Made by a program: the position numbers and the translations under genes. The notes beneath the pieces are model-generated. The model saw only the letters and a program-made list of their open reading frames with translations, searched no databases and was not told the DNA's origin. From Watersipora subatra (lineage: Eukaryota; Bryozoa; Gymnolaemata; Cheilostomatida; Watersiporidae), in the NCBI RefSeq assembly GCF_963576615.1, contig NC_088714.1:47897772-47961771 (forward strand): a stretch of DNA of 64,000 nt. Reading direction: 5' to 3'. Shown here piece by piece: positions 27,801 through 37,191 of the stretch (positions are counted from its first letter, which is position 1; each line of letters opens with the position of its first letter).

Positions 27801-30800
27801 GGTCTCGCAATCGATATGGAAACCAGGCTTTAGGGATAAATATCTCAATAGAGAAAGGGTTCTATCTTCTGCTGAGTCAGCTCTGCCATGTTTGTTTAGC
27901 CGAAGTGATGAGAATGTTATTCTTTTTTATTTATAGTCTCATGATGTCTAAAGAATGCACTTGAAAACCTAATCGATGAGAATTGTGTTTCCATGCAACA
28001 TTCCTTCACAATTTTTATAGAATTTGGAATCGAGCAATTGATAGAGCAGGAATTTTTGTAAAACTTGGTTAAGTGATCTTGTTCCTCTCATATTTCTACT
28101 AGTTGAGATGAAGCTCAGCATAAATTATTGTAAACATTCAACCTGTTTCTGATCAATAAAGAAGACCTCACCATATTCCCAAGGTCTGCCAATATCCAGG
28201 TAATACAGATATTCTTTGATACGAATAAGTCCTTTGGAGCATCAACTGAGTGTGCCATGTGGCACGAAACTTTGTCTGGAAAGATTCAGGGTTGAGACAG
28301 TATCTTACTTGCCCCGAGTAAGCGTACCACCACCGTGTAGACAAAAACAGTGAAAATTTTTTAGTGACTATCGCATATTTGAGTTGTTCATGAACTCAAT
28401 TGAAAGACTGAATATTTAGCTGTCGAAAGAAACAGTAAAAATAACAGCATTACCTAATTTGAATACCTAATCATTGCGCTTCCATGCTTCAAATGAGTTC
28501 AGAGTTGCTTCTACTTCGAATCATAGAAATGGTAAAATCAGAACGAATTCAACGCCATTTCGATCTGCAAATTTGTGCGCAGGCATTCGCTGCGAGGGTA
28601 CTATTTGACGTCATAGAAACGCCTAATGCTGATCATTAATATTCAACTAAGCTCTCTTCAGTGGAGGTAAAAAGATTTCTGCATTGCGATCAATTGTGAT
28701 CAGGCATCTTGGCCAGTTGATGTGCTTGTTGACTATGCATGAATTAAAAATAACTGTGACCTGAAAGGAATTCTATTTTAACAAGTTTTGTTTTGAGGGA
28801 AGCATCATGAATTTTCGAAATGACCCCATATAGTGCAACGTCAAATCGTTGAAACAAAGTGCGAATTTTTGGGCAGCGGACAATTCCCGACTCTTTCAAA
28901 GCATGGAAATGCTGTGAATGTATATCGAACTTACGACATACATCATTTACAAGAAAAATCTGTTTTACATTGTCAAGGTTAGCTCAAGATGTATTACAAC
29001 TGGAGTTGCCATGTCTTGAAAGACTTTCCTAATTAGCCCATTGATCAGGGAGCCAGTAGTTGACTCAGTCTCAAGGTTGCCTTAAAATCAGTAATATACT
29101 TTTATTATATATTAATATAATTTATTAATTCATTGGTTAAACAGAATTTAAAATTTTTTGAAGTATGGGTTAATTATCAACAAGAATTTACTAATTCATT
29201 GCGTATTTCTTGCGTTCTTGTTTTTAATGAATCACATTTGATAGAAATTAGGATTATGGGATCAAAGATCAAGGCCTACTCAAGGAATGTTTTTTTTCAT
29301 AACGTTTCAGAGGTTTCAAATTTTCCCTACTATTAACAAACTACTGCCATGGTTGTTTTTTATGGAACAAAAAAATGACGTCGTTTAGCTTTTTACCACT
29401 AAACGTATTTACTCAGTGACAATGGAGCAATTATACCAAAACTTCTTGGCTGCAAGATGACGTTTGGTAAGGAAACTCCTCTCTAGTTCACAGCGAGCTC
29501 CTTTTGACACGGTGTTTGATTGAATGATTAAAGCTTAGAAACATTTCTTTGTTTAGTCAAAGTTTAACAATATCCTAGTACAAGGAGCTTAGCAATGAAT
29601 CTTCATAATGCGCGTTGAATTACACGCTTGTATAAACGGTTTACGTAAATTAGCCTTTCTCTAGGCTATCTCCTGAAATAACTAGAGACTTGATTGGCTG
29701 GCTGATTCAATTGGGCTGTATTGATTGGCTGTCGGTGCAGCCTACCCGCTATACCTTGGAAAAAAAAGGCAGCCTCATCAGGCATCATTAGACAACTCAC
29801 TGACGCGCAAGTGAAGAGGCCTCCGGGTTCTGTTAATTCTCTTCAACGCTTTCGTGGCTGGTGCACGTGGTTCTTGGCTATTTGGAAAGTTGATTGTAAG
29901 TAGAAGACAGCTCAAGGATATCATAGATATGATTTTATTAGACACGCACGTCTTCAACTTTGCTTTAGCTTAAAATCTCATCCAGCCTTAGGAAATTGTG
30001 CGAAGTACACATAATCAATAGAAGGAATGCGCAGTAGGCAGTGCTACTCTTGGGTAAGGTAGTTTATTCGCCGTGCTGCCAGTAGAAACGAAAATGTTTG
30101 TTTTCTGGACAACTCTGCGTGTTTCGATGACTATTCACATTGTGTTGACAATTCCAGAGTTCTTGCAGTGAACATGCCATGAGAAGTATTAGCAGTCCTG
30201 TAGAAATTTTGTCAGGTCTCAGTTCAATGATGCCATCCTTTGTCTTTTCTTTCGGTGTAGTTTGTACTTTTTCCAAATCGTCAGTTTCAACGGCTCGAGT
30301 AAATGTGTAACACCTCGCTCAAGGTTGAACTGCTGGCAATAAAAGCCTCTGCGAATTGTATGCCTTTACCCGCAGCGAGCCAATTCAATTGTGAGAGCCA
30401 CATAGCCTTTTTGTTTGAGTTTTTCAATTATGTATATTTGAAAGCTTTTAAATTTTGCATAAAACTGTGATGGTCATAACAGTTCTGATTGATTAATGGC
30501 TGAGGTGCCCTCCATTCACTTGGTTTTGTGTGGTGCACACTTATATGGGCCACCATAGAGTTATATTGGCCACCATAGAGTTATATAGGCCACCATAGAG
30601 TTATGAATCATATAACATTGCTTTCCATCTCTTTAAATTGTATTCTTATTGTTTTAGTTTTGTTCTTATTTACTCTTGTTTATTTGTTAAAATATTATTC
30701 AGTAATTTTTGTTACTCAAATGAAATAATAACTCTAAAAAACCATAAATAATCTGTGTTAAATTTTATCATTGCTTGTATAGCATGAAATGGAATATTTA

Positions 30801-33800
30801 ATAAATATGAAATGTGGTGTATTTTTTAAAATTTGTTTGAAAAAGCATTTATGACGCAGAAACGCTTACGCAACAACATACCCAATTCTATTCTTATGCA
30901 TCTTGGTTGCCCACATGACTCCTTGACTCCAACATCATAAGAAAAATGGCAATCATGTTACGGATGATGCCACAAATCAGCGAAGCCGAAGTACGGAGTT
31001 CTTAGACACGGATATTGTAATGATTGTAATGGGGTTTCATATTTTCACAATAGGATGTTCACTGACTGTTCAATAAATAGACTATATTTAGCAAGCATGA
31101 CCAATTATAATCTACAATATCTATCATATGTAACAAGTTAGCCATATCGCACCCTCAGCTATATTTGGAGCATTTAACGGCAGCGGGTAAACACTCCAGC
31201 TGCCAACTCCACAGAAATAACCAAATGTCTTAAATTAGTATTGCCCTTAGGCAGAAGGGCCTGCTAGCATATAACATTCTACCTTCAACAAAACAGGAAG
31301 GCACTGGCTCTGGGATTTGCAGGAATGCATTATTTACAGTATTATATGAAGAAGGCAGCATACTAATGGGTGTTACCACGCAATGCTGCCCTAACAATCA
31401 ATGCTCCAGACGTGGCCATTATCTCTTTCTAATTACAAGTCCAGCAGTTGTAACCTGCTGTAGCGTGTGGATATAATGAATATTCTTGTTACACGCGTCA
31501 CGCAATACGCAGGTCAGAAGTCGAGCATAATGGCAGCAGATGAGAGCTTATCGAATCCTGGAAGAATGCCACTTCATCATCGTTACGTTTTGCTAGCACA
31601 AAAGTAGTTCCCAGTGTTCTAGTGTTGTTTTGTTTTTAGAAGAATTGATAGCTTTTGGAACGAGTATGCCTCTACAAGCCAACATTTATGATCGAAATTC
31701 ATCACTTTACTAAAAAATATAAAGTTGCACGGTATATTAGATATTTGTATTAATAATATATTATTATACTTGTCAGCTTGACACTTTACGAGGTCGATTG
31801 GTTTTAATCGAATTTGCAGCCACGCAGAAGTCATAACAAAACCATTAACATAAACTGCAGACTTAGTCAATTTTATGCATTTTTGCATCTATTTCATAGT
31901 TTTGTATACTCGAACGTCTTATTGTTAAAAGTAGTTTTTCGTGTGTCTGCTAAATGTTTCTCACATCGTTACTTTGTGTTGCTAAATCCAGTTTTGGCAG
32001 CTCTCAGGTCGATCTTTTATGGCTGACATTATTGTTCCAAAAGGATCAATTTGAAAAGTTTTTCGCAACAATCAAGCAGCCCAGCTTTTATTCGTCTCTG
32101 CTGGAGTCAAAGTTAACAATATTTTGAACCGTTCCACAATGATTTTAGCAGTCCACGATTTCACCCATAAACCGTACAGTTGACAGCCTTACCATACACT
32201 TTCATTGCCAAAAGATAGTCTCATGGGGCTCACTCTATTACTTGGAATGGTTTTAACAATTTTACCTAAAAAATCATCACTGGGTGTGAACTGCGATAGA
32301 GGAATTGGCACCTGGCCACCAAATTCTTGAACCAAACAGTTTTTGGGATGTTTGCATGGAAAAGCCTTCCGCTATTCCATGTTATTCAGCATAAAATAAC
32401 AACATGTTTAATTTCAGAGTTTTCAACGCGTTAGGAACAATTTTCTCAAATGTAGTAGATTATGAATATATTACATCAATTATCTATTCAAAGGTCAACA
32501 GTCAAATATTTAACAATTGTGTTGCCATGTTTTCTGGTTTAGCAGCATCTGCTTGTCACGTTCAGTTGTGGATTAAATATAGCATCATTTTGACTGTTTA
32601 ACGCTGTATCATGGAAATATCAAAGAGACACTGGAGTGTTTTATAAATAGCCTGTAGTCCTGAGTGACATCGAGATGTTTGATCATCCAAATTTCGTAAT
32701 TTGGTTAGCAACTGTGAGCCTATTGCCAAAGGAGTCGACGAATATGTTTAATGTAGAAGCACGAAAAGGCGTCTTTCACTGAAGCCACAAAACTAGTAAC
32801 TCAGCTGCATGCATCGATGAAATCTAACTTCGTAAAGACTTGTACAAGTTGCTCTAGTCTAGAAGCATCCTAAAACACAGCTGCTATGCTGTGATTGGAT
32901 CAATAATTGAATTTAACAGATAGTTTGGAATTGGCTGACGGCTAATACCACTACGATAGAGCCACTGCTGACAGTATATATATAGCCGTTCAATTGATTA
33001 ACTAGCAGGCAATACGTATATTGGCCGTGTAGAGGAATTCGTTCTGTATTCATACATACAGCCAGCTGATCTATCTTAGTTTTAGGACGGCCAGACAGAG
33101 TCATGCCAATAATGAAAAAGACTTTGGTAAGAAAAGATAGCGCCTCTAGCTCTAGCGACCCGCTGGTTCCAAAGATAAACATAGCCATAGAGACAGATGA
33201 CGGCGCCCCGCAGCCATTAGAGATTGATGGAATCGAGGCATTTCGAAATGAGAATTCCAACATGGAGGATGAGAAATCTAAAGGTAGGAACTGTAATGAA
33301 GCTCATTCATAGGGCACGACAGTTACTCGTGCATCAAGAATGTGAGAAACCCTACGACTGCGAGTTGGTAGGCAGATCTACGTTGACTTGTGGGATCACA
33401 AGGATTTTATATAAACGATTTCATCGGCTTTTGGTCGCTTCCCGTTAGCTAGTCAAGGATTTCTGAATCAAAGTTTTAATAAGGTAGTAGTTAGTTTGTG
33501 GGACCTTGACAGGAATAGTGCCAAGCGATGCCAGTGACACCATAAGGTTAGGATTGTGGACCAGCAGCTAGTGGACTAGACAAAACTTCTATTTCCTCAA
33601 ACTGCTTACTGTGAATAGTTTTAGTTAAGTAGTATTATAACTTAAAGCGGTTACTAACTCTATTCCTTGTTTTACAAGTGGTCTATAAATACATTTTTAT
33701 TAAATATTATACTTTCCATATCAGTTAGCATTTTTAGCAAGCCATGAATTTGAAATTAGATGGATAAAATGTCAGGCAATTGTTTTTATTTACTGGTTTT

Positions 33801-36568
33801 TCATCAAGTTGATTTTTATTGAAGTACAAGCTACCGAATACTTTCAAAACTGCAAAGCGCCTTTGCTAGCTAAAAATCACTGTGTTTCCATGCTTCGAAT
33901 GGAAAAACATTCTTCGAAGTCCAAACGCATTTGAGGCTATTTTGCTTCACTAAATTTGTGTGAAGGTATGCGCTGCGAGAAAGTGAGTCTGCTTTAACAA
34001 GTTATGTTTTGTGGGATACAGTGTGAATCTTGGAAAGATCTATACGTATAGTACAACTCCGAATCATTGAAACGGCAAGGTGCAAATGTGTCGACAGCGG
34101 GCAACTCCAAACTCATTCAAAGCTTGGAAACGCATTGAATACTGAACTTATCAAGTCACCTTGAAGCTGTCATCTATAATCATCTACAAAGCCTGTTTAT
34201 CAAATCTGACAATAAGTTTTTTAACGCATTTTAACAGCCTGATTTGATCACTCTTGTTGCCTAGGAATAATTAGTTAACCAGCTGCGGTTGCTAGCGAGC
34301 GCTATGTCATTGAGTTGTGCAAATAAAGCAAAGTGCGTTTCATTAACTATCAAAGTGGTAGTACCTAATGATATTAACGAAATGGACATGTTAAAAATGC
34401 AGCCAAGACGGAACCTGTGGTTGGCAGCTAGTGTCAATGTCCGTTCTTGCTTCAGCCCATTAGGTGTCTTACCAATCCTTTATCCGTTATAATTTATCTT
34501 GTATTTACAAAAATTGTATCATAACCTCCTGTGACAAGGTGAGACCCAGCATGCTAGCAACAAAGATAAATATTTTTTATGGTTGCTGCTGGTGTACACA
34601 TCCTCCAGCAAATTAAATATGATTTCTCTCTGAAATGCTGGTCATGAAGCTATGACATTCAATAGTATGTTATAGGTTCTCTTAGAAATAAGGGTTTCCA
34701 AGCTATGTTGGTCAATAATTCTACATTTATCTGTAGCTATAGCAGTAAATGGTTTGATTTCTCTTTAAAATGCTGGTTCCAAAGCTATAACAGCCAATGG
34801 CTAGATACGAATTCTCTTTGACATGCTGGTTTACCATTGGAGTGGTAACAGACAATATTGCTTGCGGTCGTTGGTTAACACTGATTTCTGTAGAACAATG
34901 CCCTTGCTTTGACAAGCTCTCTTAGTAAATGGATGTTGTCGGGTTGCTGCCTTCACACATCCTATTCTGTTGGCCGATGTTGTCAGCGATATTAACAACA
35001 TTGATTATTTTGATCCAATCAACCATCTTGTGTTACTGGATGCAACCTGCATCCTTCACTGTCAGCTGTTAGACATTTTTAAAGCGTAAAATGATGACTG
35101 AAATTGATATATAGCTGATATGTAGAGCAAGTGCTGGCTGGCAAGCTTAGCACATGTCTACGAGCTGACTGACGTTGCGGGTGAAAAATTAGGAATATTA
35201 TTTCTTTTCAGACACAGACATCAGAAAACATTCTATAGCTGAGCGAATGCAAAAGATAAAACTAGGCGAAGATGTTGCCAACAATATCAAGGTGAGGACC
35301 ACTTCTGGCAGCTTAGGACAACAGCCTTGAGTAGAATAGCCAAGCACCGGATTAAATTTTTAGTCGTAATAGTAGGAAATAACATCCTTTATATGCTATA
35401 AGATATAAAGGATGTTATATATGTTAAAGGATATAACATATATAACATATATATATAACATATATAACATATATAACATATATAACATATATATATAACA
35501 TATATAACATATATATATAACATATATATATAACATATATAACATATATATATATAACATATATATATATATATATAACAAAGGATATAACACTTGTTAT
35601 ATCCTTTAAGATGAACTTCTACAAGACGTTTATAGATTTTATTAGAAAGTGTTAGTATTTTTCTATCATTTTCAATTGGTTCTGATGTTTGAAGTGATCT
35701 GACTACCAGGATGTTTCAAAATTAAAATCGATACAACTTGATCGCGGTTAAAGCGATCAGAAGAAAAATTCATGCAAAATGACGTGACTAGTTGTTACTG
35801 TTTCAATAGTTGATATCGGCTATTGCGTTCCAAGTTGATGCATTACGCGTCTCTATTCTGTCAGACTCTTTGCAATTATAGATGTCATAATTGCAATTTT
35901 GACTGAGCTGAGTATTTCAATCCCGATCCAGTTTTTTATTTTAATCTTGAAGCATCCTGGCAGTCAGATCACTTTAATCATCAAAAACAATCTCAAATTA
36001 TAGAAAATAATGACACATTCTGATCAAATCTAAAATTTTGTATAAATTCATGTTTAACCCAAAAGTACCAATTTCTTTGAGTCGAATATGTAAATTTATG
36101 TGTCGCATAAAGGAGAACCAAAAGTTGCAATAGAGAATAAATAACTTAATCTCCAAAAAGAACCTAATTGTGCACCTAGAAAAATCTGTGTTGCTATTTT
36201 TAAATACTTGAGCAACACTCTCACATAAATGTACTATAATCGGCGAACTCTGCAGAAAACATTAAACATTTTAATCCAAAGGAGAGGGTTTGTGGTTGTG
36301 CAGTTAATAACAAACAAAAAATAGCCATGCTACCTGACATTTGAAGGAGTTCGAGCTCGATGCAATAAGCTCATTGCTACCACTAAAATCAAGCTCTTGT
36401 CTTCTTTAATGAAAAGGGAAAATAAAACAGACAATTTTGCTACAGATCGAAGCTGCACAAAGAAAGAAGGCTCTAGAAGAATTGCTGACGGAACACGAAC
36501 ATCTTGTCAAGCAGACTGTATCTACTGACAGCGGACAGCAGGTTGTCTCGCCAGAACTCGCAGGCTGA
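9018..36568 (+). CDS. Unrecognised multi-exon gene, basic protein with coiled-coil-like C-terminus
   Basis: Exons: 9018-9134, 12477-12539, 13643-13743, 14087-14347, 15925-16056, 16567-16646, 21952-22065, 33086-33283, 35212-35291, 36446-36568. Each has an AG acceptor and a GT donor, and the phases join without a stop into 1269 nt (422 residues plus TGA), which chance would rarely give. Residues 1-180 are polar and basic. Residues 140-180 hold the best-ordered block (KKFGWPTNQYTGFHIR at its end). Residues 181-290 are rich in Pro, Ser, Arg and Lys (MPPRRPKTAINLSNKELL). Residues 291-355 are Ser-rich then acidic. Residues 357-402 form a charged helix (IEAAQRKKALEELLTEHEHL) typical of coiled coils. 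I see no signal peptide, membrane segment or enzyme motif. Basic PRRPKT-type segments with a short C-terminal coil would suit a cytoskeletal or ciliary protein, but that is a guess. The start codon is not established. The last exon converges on the DHTKD1 gene. Confidence 0.8.
9700..10080 (+). repeat. Dispersed repeat, copy 1
   Basis: Shares an order of words with 10925-11160: AATTCCC, GTGTGAATGTCTGTC, AGTC-CGTTTC, GATTTC-TTC, ACTTCCCACG, TCCTGAGAA and TAATGCTAG. Probably two diverged copies of one transposon or SINE-like unit. Confidence 0.55.
10726..10905. repeat. 26-bp minisatellite, about 7 units
   Basis: Near-perfect repeats of AGTGGATATTATGCAATATA plus TGCAAA. Because 26 is not a multiple of three, the open frames over it cycle through all three readings (26-residue period). 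They are artefacts of the repeat. Confidence 0.9.
10925..11160 (+). repeat. Dispersed repeat, copy 2
   Basis: Diverged relative of 9700-10080, placed directly after the 26-bp array. Shares GTGTCTGTCTGTTAGTCC, ACTTCCCACG and TCCTGAGAATC words in the same order. Confidence 0.5.
12477..12539 (+). CDS. Unrecognised gene, exon B (residues 40-60)
   Basis: Small exon of 21 codons between ttgtag and AAT|gtaaat, phase 0. The peptide KKVEAIREKESYRGFTGLPL is highly charged. It is found by splice signals and phase rather than by length. Confidence 0.65.
12812..12876. repeat. (AT)n microsatellite
   Basis: About 64 bp of uninterrupted AT dinucleotides. Confidence 0.97.
13238..13327 (+). mobile_element. 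Solo arm of the foldback element found at 15002-15872
   Basis: CACCTACAATACAACAGAGT through GTGAATTTTGTTGCAATTCA and ACCTTTT match the right arm of the 15002-15872 element almost base for base, in the same orientation. Confidence 0.75.
13341..13425 (-). mobile_element. tRNA-derived SINE head, copy 4
   Basis: Minus strand reads GCGGGTCTACTAAGCAGAAC, then GAGTTCGAATCCTGCTGAAA (B box GAGTTCGAATCC). The head resembles the copies at 3597 and 60225. The flanks are diverged. Confidence 0.5.
13576..13612. repeat. Hairpin with perfect 17-bp arms
   Basis: CCACTTACCATTTATAT and ATATAAATGGTAAGTGG with a 3-nt loop, only about 30 bp before the exon C acceptor. Confidence 0.8.
13643..13743 (+). CDS. Unrecognised gene, exon C (residues 61-94)
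   Basis: Acceptor ttgtag and donor AAG|gtttgt. Of the three frames only phase 0 is open, and it leaves AG of a split Arg codon that the next exon completes. It encodes a basic segment ending TNDDILELTR. Confidence 0.75.
14087..14347 (+). CDS. Unrecognised gene, exon D (residues 94-181)
   Basis: The longest exon at 261 nt, between ttgtag and CAG|gtcagt. It encodes the most compositionally balanced part of the protein, ending GWPTNQYTGFHIR, with aromatic residues and few repeats, so it is the best query for a homology search. The 24-bp minisatellite begins about 80 bp after its donor. Confidence 0.85.
14425..14860. repeat. 24-bp minisatellite, about 18 units
   Basis: Variants of TATAGCCTTAGCTACTATAG plus TGTG. 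The period is eight codons, so both strands show open frames (VYIALATI-type on plus, AKAIYTIV-type on minus). Unit divergence and location inside an intron argue against coding. Confidence 0.9.
15002..15872. mobile_element. Foldback (long inverted repeat) transposon, about 870 bp
   Basis: The left arm begins AAAGGTTGACTTGCAACAAA and the right arm is its reverse complement, ending TTGCAAGTCAACCTTT. The arms stay alignable for roughly 125-135 bp (AAGCTCTTAAAAGCTCAAAAACG / GTTTTTGAGCTTTTAAGAAC). The middle has no transposase-like frame. A non-autonomous DNA element; superfamily not determined. Confidence 0.85.
15925..16056 (+). CDS. Unrecognised gene, exon E (residues 181-225)
   Basis: Acceptor tgtgtag, donor CAG|gtgcag. 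Encodes a proline- and arginine-rich segment with MPPRRPKTAINLSNKELL and PQPYIYR. It starts only about 50 bp after the right end of the foldback element at 15002-15872. Confidence 0.85.
16567..16646 (+). CDS. Unrecognised gene, exon F (residues 225-252)
   Basis: Acceptor ttatag, donor ACAG|gtagga, with split codons at both ends that match its neighbours. The peptide is Ser, Ala, Lys and Arg rich (SASFAARKASQKSARSAV). It is followed by the 32-bp minisatellite intron. Confidence 0.75.
16877..17835. repeat. 32-bp minisatellite, about 30 units
   Basis: Unit TTGTTTAAGCAGGTGCTTTA followed by TGAACAACCCGA, with common variants (CAATCTGA, CAGTCTGA). Blocks of variant order recur (for example CAATCTGATTGTATAAGC followed by TTTACGAACAACCTG appears twice), so groups of units were duplicated together. 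Confidence 0.95.
18599..19966. mobile_element. TA-flanked DNA transposon, pogo/Tc1-mariner-like, non-autonomous or decayed
   Basis: Terminal inverted repeats: left CCGTAAAATCTCTAACTGAA and right (reversed) GTGTAAAACCTCTAATTGAA, each flanked by TA. Subterminal GGTGGCGTTCAA-type repeats lie at both ends. TA duplication and AACCTCTAATTGAAC-type ends are typical of pogo/Tigger-like elements. The interior has a minus frame at 19505-19230 that could be a transposase remnant. Confidence 0.8.
19230..19505 (-). pseudogene. Possible transposase remnant inside the pogo-like element
   Basis: 91 codons, polar and non-repetitive (FALPKNCSGANIDWFSSAEE, then DIVESIGQPEDV). The placement inside a TIR-bounded element and its normal amino-acid mix suggest the C-terminal tail of a transposase. 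No DDE motif is present, so this is tentative. Confidence 0.3.
20267..20302. repeat. Palindrome ACACTAGCTGTACA
   Basis: GTACACTAGCTGTACA and TGTACAGCTAGTGTAC separated by a few bases. Confidence 0.7.
20467..20515. repeat. Hairpin AACTACAATAAACT
   Basis: AACTACAATAAACTGGCT and AGCTAGTTTATTGTAGTT with a loop of about 13 nt. Confidence 0.7.
21472..21783. mobile_element. Small foldback MITE
   Basis: GAGAGAACATG and AATGGAACCAATATGGC at the left match, in reverse complement, GCCATATTGGTTCCATTCAT and GCTCTCTC at the right. The left arm has a 16-18-bp insertion. The 115-codon minus frame that fills it is probably incidental. Confidence 0.5.
21952..22065 (+). CDS. Unrecognised gene, exon G (residues 252-290)
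   Basis: Acceptor ctattgcag, donor GACA|gtaggt. Encodes DEVFGMFAEKNRSLNTSPDQ followed by Thr, Ser and Pro residues. It follows a 5.3-kb intron and precedes the longest intron of the gene, about 11 kb. Confidence 0.75.
23262..23332. repeat. 21-bp tandem repeat, about 3.5 units
   Basis: GTAAGTCGTGCACCGGACCA-type units, GC-richer than the surroundings. Confidence 0.8.
23642..24125. mobile_element. TTAA-flanked foldback MITE, copy 1
   Basis: Preceded by TTAA. The left arm ATCGGTATTTTTCTATCATT, then GGTCTGACTGCCAGGATGTT, is matched inversely by CTGGCAATCAGAACACCTCA and CAAATGATAGCAAAATACTG on the right. The right terminus is degraded. Same family as 24440, 35610 and 57111. Confidence 0.8.
24440..24888. 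mobile_element. TTAA-flanked foldback MITE, copy 2
   Basis: Ends AGATGAAC and GTTCATCC, each next to TTAA. Long imperfect arms include AAGTATCAGTATTTTTCTAG / ATAGAAGCATACCGATACTT. A piggyBac-type 4-bp TTAA target duplication is inferred. Confidence 0.8.
24988..25080. repeat. Two copies of a 39-bp unit
   Basis: CAGCGTGCTGACAGATGTTA followed by GAAGGTAGGCCTTTGTCG occurs twice in tandem. It creates a small repetitive minus frame. Confidence 0.85.
27062..27464. mobile_element. Inverted-repeat DNA element, copy 1 of a pair
   Basis: Left AGGCTGGCTCACACTGTATC and right (reversed) AAGGCTGGTACACACTATAT. The internal CGTAAACCGATGACATCGCC and GGGCAATG…GGCGATGGTG blocks are shared with 53419-53806. No transposase. 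Termini of this style are common in Harbinger-like MITEs (inference). Confidence 0.75.
27492..27830. mobile_element. TA-flanked MITE, 339 bp
   Basis: Left AAGCCTGGTTCCCATATACA and right (reversed) AAGCCTGGTTTCCATATCGA, each bordered by TA. The interior is GC-richer than its surroundings. It sits 27 bp after the preceding element. Confidence 0.8.
28477..28915. mobile_element. MITE with GCTTCCATGCTT ends, copy 1
   Basis: Left CGCTTCCATGCTTCAAATGA; right CTTTCAAAGCATGGAAATGC is its inverse. The interior words TTTGTGCGCAGGCATTCGCT and TTGAAACAAAGTGCGAATTT recur at 33885-34133. Confidence 0.65.
30540..30605. repeat. 20-bp repeat, three units
   Basis: TATAGGCCACCATAGAGTTA-type units in tandem. 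Confidence 0.85.
33086..33283 (+). CDS. Unrecognised gene, exon H (residues 290-356)
   Basis: Acceptor gttttag, donor AAAG|gtagga. The peptide goes from basic (MPIMKKTLVRKDSASSSSD) to acidic (METDDG-like and NMEDEKSK). A short Ser run resembles phosphorylatable linkers. Phase matches on both sides. Confidence 0.8.
33284..35211 (+). other. Intron H-I
   Basis: Contains the MITE at 33885-34133. A loosely repeated motif (TGCTGGTTCCAAAGCTAT / ATGCTGGTCATGAAGCTATG) at 34630-34920 looks like a very old tandem repeat of about 75 bp. Confidence 0.5.
33885..34133. mobile_element. MITE with GTTTCCATGCTT ends, copy 2
   Basis: Left TGTTTCCATGCTTCGAATG; right CATTCAAAGCTTGGAAACGC. Shorter than copy 1 because part of the interior is missing. 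Confidence 0.65.
35212..35291 (+). CDS. Unrecognised gene, exon I (residues 356-382)
   Basis: Acceptor tcttttcag, donor AAG|gtgagg. Encodes the start of the charged helix (RKHSIAERMQKIKLGEDVAN). Confidence 0.8.
35381..35607. repeat. TATAACATA array bounded by hairpins
   Basis: A hairpin AACATCCTTTATAT / ATATAAAGGATGTT is followed by irregular TATAACATATATA units to about 35580 and a second hairpin AAAGGATATAACA / TGTTATATCCTTT. It lies between exon I and the TTAA foldback element. Confidence 0.85.
35610..36056. mobile_element. TTAA-flanked foldback MITE, copy 3
   Basis: TTAA then GATGAACTTC on the left, ATTCATGT then TTAA on the right. Arms include AGTATTTTTCTATCATTTTC and the inverse CTCAAATTATAGAAAATAAT. 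It lies in the last intron of the unrecognised gene. Confidence 0.85.
36446..36568 (+). CDS. Unrecognised gene, last exon (residues 383-422)
   Basis: The acceptor gctacag is followed by 40 codons and TGA at 36566-36568. It continues the helix with IEAAQRKKALEELLTEHEHL, then a polar tail VVSPELAG. No canonical AATAAA is evident on the plus strand before the DHTKD1 terminal exon. Chance minus-strand frames over this exon are shadows. Confidence 0.8.
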   Translation: MEAAQRKKALEELLTEHEHLVKQTVSTDSGQQVVSPELAG

Positions 36569-37191
36569 ATATCGTGCAGATGCCATGGTTCTCCAGTATC
36601 GGGCATTTCTCACACTTCCAATAGTCCAATAATAGCTAGTACCAAGTCCCGGCTGTGTATACATTATATGAACATAACTTTATCTGAATAACATTCAATG
36701 CTTTACATTTCACTTGACTATCATATAATGATTATACTTTTAAATTTCCGAGTCTTTATTGTACATTATTATTTTACTATTTTTATTAGCTATATTTAAA
36801 TACATAACTGTTTACTATCATAACCCATGTACGATTATGAAAGACACACTGCGTGTGAAACGTCTGCATTCGAGATGAAGACTATGGTCAGTTGCACCAA
36901 TCTAAATTAGAATATCCTGTTTATAATCGGATTTAAAATAGTGGCACCAAAAAGCATAACCAGTTAAAATATTAGCATGGTTTTCCTTTACTAATCCAGT
37001 CTTGATCCGCCACATGCAAAAGGCTTATCTTTGTCAAAAACAGACCTGCGGCGTGGGAGATTCAAATAATGAGCGTAGTAACTATGAGAAAGATATGCAT
37101 CCAAAATACAAGGCAGTGTGATCTCGGCCATATGGCACAATAGCTAGGTAAAGTTTTGTAAAAGAAAATATGTGAAACATTACTAAACATC
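36569..37191. other. Intergenic region between convergent genes
   Basis: 623 bp shared by two 3' ends; AT-rich, no repeats of note. It contains the minus-strand AATAAA at 36760-36755. Confidence 0.6.
36755..36760 (-). terminator. DHTKD1: Candidate poly(A) signal for DHTKD1
   Basis: Minus-strand AATAAA about 430 nt after the DHTKD1 stop codon. If used, the 3' UTR reaches to within about 190 bp of the convergent gene's stop codon. Position only; use not shown. Confidence 0.35.

Larger units (their letters stand above)
22066..33085 (+). other. Intron G-H (11 kb)
   Basis: Holds short tandem repeats, two adjacent TTAA-flanked foldback copies, and at least three other inverted-repeat elements. 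A non-repetitive patch at 29720-29900 looks exon-like but cannot be tied to the gene (see rejected items). 30610-33085 is mostly featureless AT-rich sequence. Confidence 0.5.

Noticed and set aside
29721-29903. Non-repetitive plus frame (…TDAQVKRPPGSVNSLQRF…) in the 11-kb intron
   Set aside because: It looks exon-like in composition, but I find no clear acceptor and the gene joins in phase without it. Could be an alternative exon or a transposon relic; not supported enough to list.
30064-30276. Minus frame with TPKEKTKDGIIELRPDKIST
   Set aside because: Reads like normal protein, but no splice partners or family resemblance on the minus strand were found.
36406-36664. Minus frames of 63-66 codons
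   Set aside because: They are shadows of the plus-strand last exon at 36446-36568.
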